Shown here: piece after piece, positions 42,201-54,275 of the stretch
Layout: every line of letters begins with the position of its first letter
How positions within the stretch are numbered: the stretch's first letter is position 1
Assembly (NCBI GenBank): GCA_946699065.1
Contig: CAMPDV010002079.1
Location: forward strand, 17,998 to 81,997
Source: Loxodes magnus
Taxonomy: Eukaryota; Ciliophora; Karyorelictea; Loxodida; Loxodidae
Direction of reading: 5' to 3'
Length of the DNA: 64,000 bases
The notes under the pieces: generated by a model
The model's input: the letters and a program-made list of their open reading frames with translations, nothing else
Told to the model about the DNA's origin: nothing
The model's database searches: none
Made by a program: the position numbers and the translations under genes

Positions 42201-45200
42201 TCTGTGGCTATATCCAGTGATTCAGAGTTCATCGTATCGGGAAGTTATGATTAGACGGTGAGACTATGGGACGTCAAGACAGGTACCTGTAAGACCATGA
42301 GTGGTCACAAACATTATTTATCTGTTGTGGCTATATCCAGTGATTCAGAGTTCATCGTATCGGGAAGTGGAGATTATACGGTGAGACTATGGGACGTCAA
42401 GACAGGTACCTGTAAGACCATGAGTGGTCACACTAGTTATGTATATGCTGTGGCTATAACCAGTGATTCAGAGTTCATCGTATCGGGAAGTTATGATTAG
42501 ACGGTGAGACTATGGGACGTCAAGACAGGTACCTGTAAGACCATGAGTGGTCACACTAGTTATGTATATGCTGTGGCTATATCCAGTGATTCAGAGTTCA
42601 TCGTATCGGGAAGTTATGATTAGACGGTGAGACTATGGGACGTCAAGACAGGTACCTGTAAGACCATGAGTGGTCACAAACATTATTTATCTGTTGTGGC
42701 TATATCCAGTGATTCAGAGTTCATCGTATCGGGAAGTTATGATAATACGGTGAGACTATGGGACGTCAAGACAGGTACCTGTAAGACCATGAGTGGTCAC
42801 ACTAGTTATGTATATGCTGTGGCTATATCCAGTGATTCAGAGTTCATCGTATCGGGAAGTTATGATTAGACGGTGAGACTATGGGACGTCAAGACAGGTA
42901 CCTGTAAGACCATGAGTGGTCACACTAGTCATGTATATGCTGTGGCTATATCCAGTGATTCAGAGTTCATCGTATCGTGAATTTATGATTAGACGGTGAG
43001 ACTATGGGACGTCACGACAGGTACCTGTAAGACCATGAGTGGTCACACTAGTTATGTATGATCTGTGGCTATATCCAGTGATTCAGAGTTCATCGTATCG
43101 GGAAGTTATGATTAGACGGTGAGACTATGGGACGTCAAGACAGGTACCTGTAAGACCATGAGTGGTCACAAACATTATTTATCTGTTGTGGCTATATCCA
43201 GTGATTCAGAGTTCATCGTATCGGGAAGTGGAGATTATACGGTGAGACTATGGGACGTCAAGACAGGTACCTGTAAGACCATGAGTGGTCACAAACATTA
43301 TTTATCTGTTGTGGCTATATCCAGTGATTCAGAGTTCATCGTATCGGGAAGTTATGATTAGACGGTGAGACTATGGGACGTCAAGACAGGTACCTGTAAG
43401 ACCATGAGTGGTCACACTAGTTATGTATGATCTGTGGCTATATCCAGTGATTCAGAGTTCATCGTATCGGGAAGTTATGATTAGACGGTGAGACTATGGG
43501 ACGTCAAGACAGGTACCTGTAAGACCATGAGTGGTCACACTAGTCATGTATATGCTGTGGCTATATCCAGTGATTCAGAGTTCATCGTATCGGGAAGTTA
43601 TGATTAGACGGTGAGACTATGGGACGTCAAGACAGGTACCTGTAAGACCATGAGTGGTCACACTAGTTATGTATGATCTGTGGCTATATCCAGTGATTCA
43701 GAGTTCATCGTATCGGGAAGTTATGATAATACGGTGAGACTATGGGACGTCAAGACAGGTACCTGTAAGACCATGAGTGGTCACACTAGTGATTTATCAT
43801 CTGTGGCTATATCCAGTGATTCAGAGTTCATCGTATCGGGAAGTTATGATTAGACGGTGAGACTATGGGACGTCAAGACAGGTACCTGTAAGACCATGAG
43901 TGGTCGCACTAGTCATGTATATGCTGTGGCTATATCCAGTGATTCAGAGTTCATCGCATCGGGAAGTGCAGATTAGACGGTGAGACTATGGGACGTCAAG
44001 ACAGGTACCTGTAAGACCATGAGTGGTCACACTAGTTATGTATATGCTGTGGCTATATCCTGTGATTCAGAGTTCATCGTATCGGGAAGTTATGATAATA
44101 CGGTGAGACTATGGGACGTCAAGACAGGTACCTGTAAGACCATGAGTGGTCACACTAGTTCTGTATGATCTGTAGCTATATCCAGTGATTCAGAGTTCAT
44201 CGTATCGGGAAGTTATGATTAGACGGTGAGACTATGAGACGTCAAGACAGGTACCTGTAAGACCATGAGTGGTCACACTAGTTATGTATGATCTGTGGCT
44301 ATATCCAGTGATTCAGAGTTCATCGTATCGGGAAGTTATGATTAGACGGTGAGACTATGGGACGTCAAGACAGGTACCTGTAAGACCATGAGTGGTCACA
44401 CTAGTTATGTATATGCTGTGGCTATATCCAGTGATTCAGAGTTCATCGTATCGGGAAGTTATGATTAGACGGTGAGACTATGGGACGTCAAGACAGGTAC
44501 CTGTAAGACCATGAGTGGTCACAAACATTATTTATCTGTTGTGGCTATATCCAGTGATTCAGAGTTCATCGTATCGGGAAGTTATGATTAGACGGTGAGA
44601 CTATGGGACGTCAAGACAGGTACCTGTAAGACCATGAGTGGTCACACTAGTTATGTATGATCTGTGGCTATATCCAGTGATTCAGAGTTCATCGTATCGG
44701 GAAGTTATGATTAGACGGTGAGACTATGGGACGTCAAGACAGGTACCTGTAAGACCATGAGTGGTCACACTAGTTATGTATATGCTGTGGCTATATCCAG
44801 TGATTCAGAGTTCATCGTATCGGGAAGTTATGATTAGACGGTGAGACTATGGGACGTCAAGACAGGTACCTGTAAGACCATGAGTGGTCACAAACATTAT
44901 TTATCTGTTGTGGCTATATCCAGTGATTCAGAGTTCATCGTATCGGGAAGTTATGATAATACGGTGAGACTATGGGACGTCAAGACAGGTACCTGTAAGA
45001 CCATGAGTGGTCACACTAGTTATGTATATGCTGTGGCTATATCCAGTGATTCAGAGTTCATCGTATCGGGAAGTTATGATTAGACGGTGAGACTATGGGA
45101 CGTCAAGACAGGTACCTGTAAGACCATGAGTGGTCACACTAGTCATGTATATGCTGTGGCTATATCCAGTGATTCAGAGTTCATCGTATCGTGAATTTAT

Positions 45201-45400
45201 GATTAGACGGTGAGACTATGGGACGTCAAGACAGGTACCTGTAAGACCATGAGTGGTCACACTAGTAATGTATGATCTGTGGCTATATCCTGTGATTCAG
45301 AGTTCATCGTATCGGGAAGTTATGATTAGACGGTGAGACTATGGGACGTCAAGACAGGTACCTGTAAGACCATGAGTGGTCACAAACATTATTTATCTGT
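36240..45400 (+). repeat. 34-unit duplication with 7 extra units in the second copy
   Basis: The first copy is about 36240-40420, the second about 40421-45400. Rare shared markers lie 4,182 bp (34 units) apart: Thr-to-Lys at 36371/40553, WD Trp to TGA at 36855/41037, and Ser to TAG at 37932/42114. Further along the offset becomes 5,043 bp (41 units): GH to GR at about 38862/43905, WD Trp to TGA at 39192/44235, and Gly to TGA at 40149/45192. The KHYL-GDYT pair at 38076 matches both 42258 and 43119, which are 7 units apart, so seven units were inserted between them. Confidence 0.85.
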
Positions 45401-46532
45401 TGTGGCTATATCCAGTGATTCAGAGTTCATCGTATCGGGAAGTTATGATTAGACGGTGAGACTATGGGACGTCAAGACAGGTACCTGTAAGACCATGAGT
45501 GGTCACACTAGTTATGTATGATCTGTGGCTATATCCAGTGATTCAGAGTTCATCGTATCGGGAAGTTATGATTAGACGGTGAGACTATGGGACGTCAAGA
45601 CAGGTACCTGTAAGACCATGAGTGGTCACACTAGTTATGTATGATCTGTGGCTATATCCAGTGATTCAGAGTTCATCGTATCGGGAAGTTATGATTAGAC
45701 GGTGAGACTATGGGACGTCAAGACAGGTACCTGTAAGACCATGAGTGGTCACACTAGTTATGTATGATCTGTGGCTATATCCAGTGATTCAGAGTTCATC
45801 GTATCGGGAAGTTATGATTAGACGGTGAGACTATGGGACGTCAAGACAGGTACCTGTAAGACCATGAGTGGTCACAAACATTATTTATCTGTTGTGGCTA
45901 TATCCAGTGATTCAGAGTTCATCGTATCGGGAAGTTATGATTAGACGGTGAGACTATGGGACGTCAAGACAGGTACCTGTAAGACCATGAGTGGTCACAC
46001 TAGTTATGTATGATCTGTGGCTATATCCAGTGATTCAGAGTTCATCGTATCGGGAAGTTATGATTAGACGGTGAGACTATGGGACGTCAAGACAGGTACC
46101 TGTAAGACCATGAGTGGTCACACTAGTTATGTATGATCTGTGGCTATATCCAGTGATTCAGAGTTCATCGTATCGGGAAGTTATGATAATACGGTGAGAC
46201 TATGGGACGTCAAGACAGGTACCTGTAAGACCATGAGTGGTCACACTAGTTATGTATCTGCTGTGGCTATATCCAGTGATTCAGAGTTCATCGTATCGGG
46301 AAGTTATGATTAGACGGTGAGACTATGGGACGTCAAGACAGGTACCTGTAAGACCATGAGTGGTCACACTAGTTATGTATATGCTGTGGCTATATCCAGT
46401 GATTCAGAGTTCATCGTATCGGGAAGTTATGATTATACGGTGAGACTATGGGACGTCAAGACAGGTACCTGTAAGACCATGAGTGGTCACACTAGTTATG
46501 TATGATCTGTGGCTATATCCAGTGATTCATAG
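37932..46532 (+). other. Sporadic TAG at two other columns
   Basis: TAG replaces the first Ser of VSGS (TCG to TAG) at 37932 and its duplicate 42114, and replaces Glu of SEFI (GAG to TAG) at 46530. The first two sit just before a GDIT unit. The GAG change would be silent if TAG meant Glu and conservative if it meant Gln; the TCG change would not be. Confidence 0.85.
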
Positions 46533-46808
46533 TTCATCGTATCGGGAAGTTATGATAATACGGTGAGACTATGGGACGTCAAGACAGGTACCTGTAAGAC
46601 CATGAGTGGTCACACTAGTTATGTATGATCTGTGGCTATATCCAGTGATTCAGAGTTCATCGTATCGGGAAGTTATGATAATACGGTGAGACTATGGGAC
46701 GTCAAGACAGGTACCTGTAAGACCATGAGTGGTCACACTAGTTATGTATATGCTGTGGCTATATCCAGTGATTCAGAGTTCATCGTATCGGGAAGTTATG
46801 ATTAGACG

Positions 46809-48635
46809 GTGAGACTATGGGACGTCAAGACAGGTACCTGTAAGACCATGAGTGGTCACACTAGTTATGTATGATCTGTGGCTATATCCAGTGATTCAGA
46901 GTTCATCGTATCGGGAAGTTATGATTAGACGGTGAGACTATGGGACGTCACGACAGGTACCTGTAAGACCATGAGTGGTCACACTAGTTATTTATCTGTT
47001 GTGGCTATATCCAGTGATTCAGAGTTCATCGTATCGGGAAGTTATGATTAGACGGTGAGACTATGGGACGTCAAGACAGGTACCTGTAAGACCATGAGTG
47101 GTCACACTAGTTATGTATATGCTGTGGCTATATCCAGTGATTCAGAGTTCATCGTATCGGGAAGTGGAGATTATACGGTGAGACTATGGGACGTCAAGAC
47201 AGGTACCTGTAAGACCATGAGTGGTCACAAACATTATTTATCTGTTGTGGCTATATCCAGTGATTCAGAGTTCATCGTATCGGGAAGTTATGATTATACG
47301 GTGAGACTATGGGACGTCAAGACAGGTACCTGTAAGACCATGAGTGGTCACACTAGTTATGTATGATCTGTGGCTATATCCAGTGATTCAGAGTTCATCG
47401 TATCGGGAAGTTATGATTAGACGGTGAGACTATGGGACGTCAAGACAGGTACCTGTAAGACCATGAGTGGTCACACTAGTTATGTATGATCTGTGGCTAT
47501 ATCCAGTGATTCAGAGTTCATCGTATCGGGAAGTGGAGATTATACGGTGAGACTATGGGACGTCAAGACAGGTACCTGTAAGACCATGAGTGGTCACACT
47601 AGTTATGTATGATCTGTGGCTATATCCAGTGATTCAGAGTTCATCGTATCGGGAAGTTATGATAATACGGTGAGACTATGGGACGTCAAGACAGGTACCT
47701 GTAAGACCATGAGTGGTCACACTAGTTATGTATATGCTGTGGCTATATCCAGTGATTCAGAGTTCATCGTATCGGGAAGTTATGATTAGACGGTGAGACT
47801 ATGGGACGTCAAGACAGGTACCTGTAAGACCATGAGTGGTCACACTAGTTATGTATGATCTGTGGCTATATCCAGTGATTCAGAGTTCATCGTATCGGGA
47901 AGTTATGATTAGACGGTGAGACTATGGGACGTCACGACAGGTACCTGTAAGACCATGAGTGGTCACACTAGTTATTTATCTGTTGTGGCTATATCCAGTG
48001 ATTCAGAGTTCATCGTATCGGGAAGTTATGATTAGACGGTGAGACTATGGGACGTCAAGACAGGTACCTGTAAGACCATGAGTGGTCACACTAGTTATGT
48101 ATATGCTGTGGCTATATCCAGTGATTCAGAGTTCATCGTATCGGGAAGTGGAGATTATACGGTGAGACTATGGGACGTCAAGACAGGTACCTGTAAGACC
48201 ATGAGTGGTCACACTAGTTATGTATGATCTGTGGCTATATCCAGTGATTCAGAGTTCATCGTATCGGGAAGTTATGATTATACGGTGAGACTATGGGACG
48301 TCAAGACAGGTACCTGTAAGACCATGAGTGGTCACACTAGTTATGTATGATCTGTGGCTATATCCAGTGATTCAGAGTTCATCGTATCGGGAAGTTATGA
48401 TTAGACGGTGAGACTATGGGACGTCAAGACAGGTACCTGTAAGACCATGAGTGGTCACACTAGTTATGTATGATCTGTGGCTATATCCAGTGATTCAGAG
48501 TTCATCGTATCGGGAAGTGGAGATTATACGGTGAGACTATGGGACGTCAAGACAGGTACCTGTAAGACCATGAGTGGTCACACTAGTTATGTATGATCTG
48601 TGGCTATATCCAGTGATTCAGAGTTCATCGTATCG
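46809..48635 (+). repeat. 8-unit tandem duplication
   Basis: Matching anchors lie 984 bp apart. They include the only two HTSY-Leu-Ser-Val-Val hybrid units I saw (46986 and 47970), the following GDYT units (47055/48039), a TAT-slot unit and another GDYT (47535/48519). Slot codons differ in one unit near the end. Confidence 0.75.
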
Positions 48636-51600
48636 GGAAGTTATGATTAGACGGTGAGACTATGGGACGTCAAGACAGGTACCTGTAAGACCATGAGTGG
48701 TCACACTAGTTATGTATATGCTGTGGCTATATCCAGTGATTCAGAGTTCATCGTATCGGGAAGTGGAGATTATACGGTGAGACTATGGGACGTCAAGACA
48801 GGTACCTGTAAGACCATGAGTGGTCACAAACATTATTTATCTGTTGTGGCTATATCCAGTGATTCAGAGTTCATCGTATCGGGAAGTTATGATTAGACGG
48901 AGAGACTATGGGACGTCAAGACAGGTACCTGTAAGACCATGAGTGGTCACACTAGTCATGTATATGCTGTGGCTATATCCAGTGATTCAGAGTTCATCGT
49001 ATCGGGAAGTTATGATAATACGGTGAGACTATGGGACGTCAAGACAGGTACCTGTAAGACCATGAGTGGTCACACTAGTTATGTATCTGCTGTGGCTATA
49101 TCCAGTGATTCAGAGTTCATCGTATCGGGAAGTTATGATTAGACGGTGAGACTATGGGACGTCAAGACAGGTACCTGTAAGACCATGAGTGGTCACACTA
49201 GTTATGTATGATCTGTGGCTATATCCAGTGATTCAGAGTTCATCGTATCGGGAAGTTATGATAATACGGTGAGACTATGGGACGTCAAGACAGGTGCCTG
49301 TAAGACCATGAGTGGTCACACTAGTCATGTATATGCTGTGGCTATATCCAGTGATTCAGAGTTCATCGTATCGGGAAGTTATGATTAGACGGTGAGACTA
49401 TGGGACGTCAAGACAGGTACCTGTAAGACCATGAGTGGTCACACTAGTTATGTATATGCTGTGGCTATATCCAGTGATTCAGAGTTCATCGTATCGGGAA
49501 GTTATGATTATACGGTGAGACTATGGGACGTCAAGACAGGTACCTGTAAGACCATGAGTGGTCACACTAGTCATGTATATGCTGTGGCTATATCCAGTGA
49601 TTCAGAGTTCATCGTATCGGGAAGTTATGATTAGACGGTGAGACTATGGGACGTCAAGACAGGTACCTGTAAGACCATGAGTGGTCACACTAGTTATGTA
49701 TATGCTGTGGCTATATCCAGTGATTCAGAGTTCATCGTATCGGGAAGTTATGATTAGACGGTGAGACTATGGGACGTCAAGACAGGTACCTGTAAGACCA
49801 TGAGTGGTCACACTAGTTATGTATGATCTGTGGCTATATCCAGTGATTCAGAGTTCATCGTATCGGGAAGTTATGATTAGACGGTGAGACTATGGGACGT
49901 CAAGACAGGTACCTGTAAGACCATGAGTGGTCACACTAGTTATGTATATGCTGTGGCTATATCCTGTGATTCAGAGTTCATCGTATCGGGAAGTTATGAT
50001 TAGACGGTGAGACTATGGGACGTCAAGACAGGTACCTGTAAGACCATGAGTGGTCACACTAGTTATGTATATGCTGTGGCTATATCCAGTGATTCAGAGT
50101 TCATCGTATCGGGAAGTTATGATTAGACGGTGAGACTATGGGACGTCAAGACAGGTACCTGTAAGACCATGAGTGGTCACACTAGTTATGTATATGCTGT
50201 GGCTATATCCTGTGATTCAGAGTTCATCGTATCGGGAAGTTATGATTATACGGTGAGACTATGGGACGTCAAGACAGGTGCCTGTAAGACCATGAGTGGT
50301 CACACTAGTTATGTATATGCTGTGGCTATATCCTGTGATTCAGAGTTCATCGTATCGGGAAGTTATGATTAGACGGTGAGACTATGAGACGTCAAGACAG
50401 GTACCTGTAAGACCATGAGTGGTCACACTAGTTATGTATGATCTGTGGCTATATCCAGTGATTCAGAGTTCATCGTATCGGGAAGTTATGATAATACGGT
50501 GAGACTATGGGACGTCAAGACAGGTACCTGTAAGACCATGAGTGGTCACACTAGTTCTGTATGATCTTTGGCTATATCCAGTGATTCAGAGTTCATCGTA
50601 TCGGGAAGTTATGATTAGACGGTGAGACTATGGGACGTCAAGACAGGTACCTGTAAGACCATGAGTGGTCACACTAGTTCTGTATATGCTGTGGCTATAT
50701 CCAGTGATTCAGAGTTCATCGTATCGGGAAGTTATGATTAGACGGTGAGACTATGGGACGTCAAGACAGGTACCTGTAAGACCATGAGTGGTCACACTAG
50801 TTCTGTATATGCTGTGGCGATATCCAGTGATTCAGAGTTCATCGTATCGGGAAGTTATGATTAGACGGTGAGACTATGGGACGTCAAGACAGGTACCTGT
50901 AAGACCATGAGTGGTCACACTAGTTATGTATATGCTGTGGCTATATCCAGTGATTCAGAGTTCATCGTATCGGGAAGTTATGATTAGACGGTGAGACTAT
51001 GGGACGTCAAGACAGGTACCTGTAAGACCATGAGTGGTCACACTAGTTATGTATATGCTGTGGCTATATCCAGTGATTCAGAGTTCATCGTATCGGGAAG
51101 TTATGATTATACGGTGAGACTATGGGACGTCAAGACAGGTACCTGTAAGACCATGAGTGGTCACACTAGTCATGTATATGCTGTGGCTATATCCAGTGAT
51201 TCAGAGTTCATCGTATCGGGAAGTTATGATTAGACGGTGAGACTATGGGACGTCAAGACAGGTACCTGTAAGACCATGAGTGGTCACACTAGTTATGTAT
51301 GATCTGTGGCTATATCCAGTGATTCAGAGTTCATCGTATCGGGAAGTTATGATTAGACGGTGAGACTATGGGACGTCAAGACAGGTACCTGTAAGACCAT
51401 GAGTGGTCACACTAGTTATGTATGATCTGTGGCTATATCCAGTGATTCAGAGTTCATCGTATCGGGAAGTTATGATAATACGGTGAGACTATGGGACGTC
51501 AAGACAGGTACCTGTAAGACCATGAGTGGTCACATTAGTTATGTATATGCTGTGGCTATATCCTGTGATTCAGAGTTCATCGTATCGGGAAGTTATGATT

Positions 51601-54275
51601 AGACGGTGAGACTATGGGACGTCAAGACAGGTACCTGTAAGACCATGAGTGGTCACACTAGTCATGTATATGCTGTGGCTATATCCAGTGATTCAGAGTT
51701 CATCGTATCGGGAAGTTATGATTAGACGGTGAGACTATGGGACGTCAAGACAGGTACCTGTAAGACCATGAGTGGTCACACTAGTTATGTATATGCTGTG
51801 GCTATATCCTGTGATTCAGAGTTCATCGTATCGGGAAGTTATGATTAGACGGTGAGACTATGGGACGTCAAGACAGGTACCTGTAAGACCATGAGTGGTC
51901 ACACTAGTTATGTATATGCTGTGGCTATATCCAGTGATTCAGAGTTCATCGTATCGGGAAGTTATGATTAGACGGTGAGACTATGGGACGTCAAGACAGG
52001 TACCTGTAAGACCATGAGTGGTCACACTAGTTATGTATGATCTGTGGCTATATCCAGTGATTCAGAGTTCATCGTATCGGGAAGTTATGATTAGACGGTG
52101 AGACTATGGGACGTCAAGACAGGTACCTGTAAGACCATGAGTGGTCACACTAGTTATGTATATGCTGTGGCTATATCCTGTGATTCAGAGTTCATCGTAT
52201 CGGGAAGTTATGATTAGACGGTGAGACTATGGGACGTCAAGACAGGTACCTGTAAGACCATGAGTGGTCACACTAGTTATGTATATGCTGTGGCTATATC
52301 CAGTGATTCAGAGTTCATCGTATCGGGAAGTTATGATTAGACGGTGAGACTATGGGACGTCAAGACAGGTACCTGTAAGACCATGAGTGGTCACACTAGT
52401 TATGTATATGCTGTGGCTATATCCTGTGATTCAGAGTTCATCGTATCGGGAAGTTATGATTAGACGGTGAGACTATGGGACGTCAAGACAGGTACCTGTA
52501 AGACCATGAGTGGTCACACTAGTTCTGTATGATCTGTGGCTATATCCAGTGATTCAGAGTTCATCGTATCGGGAAGTTATGATAATACGGTGAGACTATG
52601 GGACGTCAAGACAGGTACCTGTAAGACCATGAGTGGTCACACTAGTTATGTATATGCTGTGGCTATATCCAGTGATTCAGAGTTCATCGTATCGGGAAGT
52701 TATGATTAGACGGTGAGACTATGGGACGTCAAGACAGGTACCTGTAAGACCATGAGTGGTCACACTAGTTATGTATATGCTGTGGCTATATCCTGTGATT
52801 CAGAGTTCATCGTATCGGGAAGTTATGATTATACGGTGAGACTATGGGACGTCAAGACAGGTACCTGTAAGACCATGAGTGGTCACACTAGTCATGTATA
52901 TGCTGTGGCTATATCCAGTGATTCAGAGTTCATCGTATCGGGAAGTGGAGATTATACGGTGAGACTATGGGACGTCAAGACAGGTACCTGTAAGACCATG
53001 AGTGGTCACACTAGTTCTGTATATGCTGTGGCTATATCCAGTGATTCAGAGTTCATCGTATCGGGAAGTTATGATTAGACGGTGAGACTATGGGACGTCA
53101 AGACAGGTACCTGTAAGACCATGAGTGGTCACACTAGTTCTGTATATGCTGTGGCTATATCCAGTGATTCAGAGTTCATCGTATCGGGAAGTTATGATTA
53201 GACGGTGAGACTATGGGACGTCAAGACAGGTACCTGTAAGACCATGAGTGGTCACACTAGTTATGTATGATCTGTGGCTATATCCAGTCATTCAGAGTTC
53301 ATCGTATCGGGAATTTATGATTAGACGGTGAGACTATGGGACGTCAAGACAGGTACCTGTAAGACCATGAGTGGTCACACACATTATGTATATGCTGTGG
53401 CTATATCCAGTCATTCAGAGTTCATCGTATCGGGAAGTTATGATTAGACGGTGAGACTATGGGACGTCAAGACAGGTACCTGTAAGACCATGAGTGGTCA
53501 CACTAGTTATGTATGATCTGTGGCTATATCCAGTGATTCAGAGTTCATCGTATCGGGAAGTTATGATTAGACGGTGAGACTATGGGACGTCAAGACAGGT
53601 ACCTGTAAGACCATGAGTGGTCACACACATTATGTATATGCTGTGTCTATATCCAGTCATTCAGAGTTCATCGTATCGGGAAGTGTAGATAATACGGTGA
53701 GACTATGGGACGTCAAGACAGGTACCTGTAAGACCATGAGTGGTCACACTAGTTATGTATATGCTGTGGCTATATCCAGTGATTCAGAGTTCATCGTATC
53801 GGGAAGTTATGATTAGACGGTGAGACTATGGGACGTCAAGACAGGTACCTGTAAGACCATGAGTGGTCACACTAGTTATGTATATGCTGTGGCTATATCC
53901 AGTGATTCAGAGTTCATCGTATCGGGAATTTATGATTAGACGGTGAGACTATGGGACGTCAAGACAGGTACCTGTAAGACCATGAGTGGTCACACTAGTT
54001 CTGTATATGCTGTGGCTATATCCAGTGATTCAGAGTTCATCGTATCGGGAAGTTATGATTAGACGGTGAGACTATGGGACGTCAAGACAGGTACCTGTAA
54101 GACCATGAGTGGTCACACACATTATGTATATGCTGTGGCTATATCCAGTGATTCAGAGTTCATCGTATCGGGAAGTGGAGATTATACGGTGAGACTATGG
54201 GACGTCAAGACAGGTACCTGTAAGACCATGAGTGGTCACACTAGTTGTGTATCTGCTGTGGCTATATCCAGTCAT

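Larger units (their letters stand above)
52..45194 (+). other. Fifteen units with TGA for Gly and Ile for Ser in SGS
   Basis: GGA-AGT (Gly-Ser) is TGA-ATT (stop-Ile) at 52, 3496, 7678, 9031, 15180, 16533, 21576, 23298, 26988, 27972, 29202, 30309, 40149, 42978 and 45192. The linked pair always precedes Tyr-Asp-TAG and mostly follows HTSH-VYAV. Zone C has GGA-ATT (Gly-Ile) units, for example at 53312, which may be an intermediate. As Trp the codon would put a bulky residue in strand b, so this variant does not look designed for a propeller. Confidence 0.8.
32673..50387 (+). other. Seven units with TGA in place of the invariant WD tryptophan
   Basis: TGG of Leu-Trp-Asp-Val is TGA at 32673, 33903, 36855, 39192, 41037, 44235 and 50385, all whole multiples of 123 apart. 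Two pairs come from the 34/41-unit duplication (36855/41037 and 39192/44235), so there are perhaps five independent lineages or fewer. I saw no TGG to TAG in the same column. Under a code with TGA as Trp these changes are silent. Confidence 0.85.
32160..53200 (+). repeat. Zone B: ISCD units and TGA in place of the WD tryptophan
   Basis: The variant Ser-Cys-Asp in place of Ser-Ser-Asp first appears at about 33235 and recurs through the zone. Units with TGA for the invariant WD Trp occur only here. Other local markers are Thr to Lys (KKG, at 36371 and 40553), HTSN, HTSD with Leu-Ser-Ser, and a GH to GR unit at about 38862 and 43905. TAG dominates the slot after the turn Asp. One unit at 32.8 kb is of zone-C type, and an island at 35.24-35.86 kb is of zone-A type. 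Confidence 0.7.
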
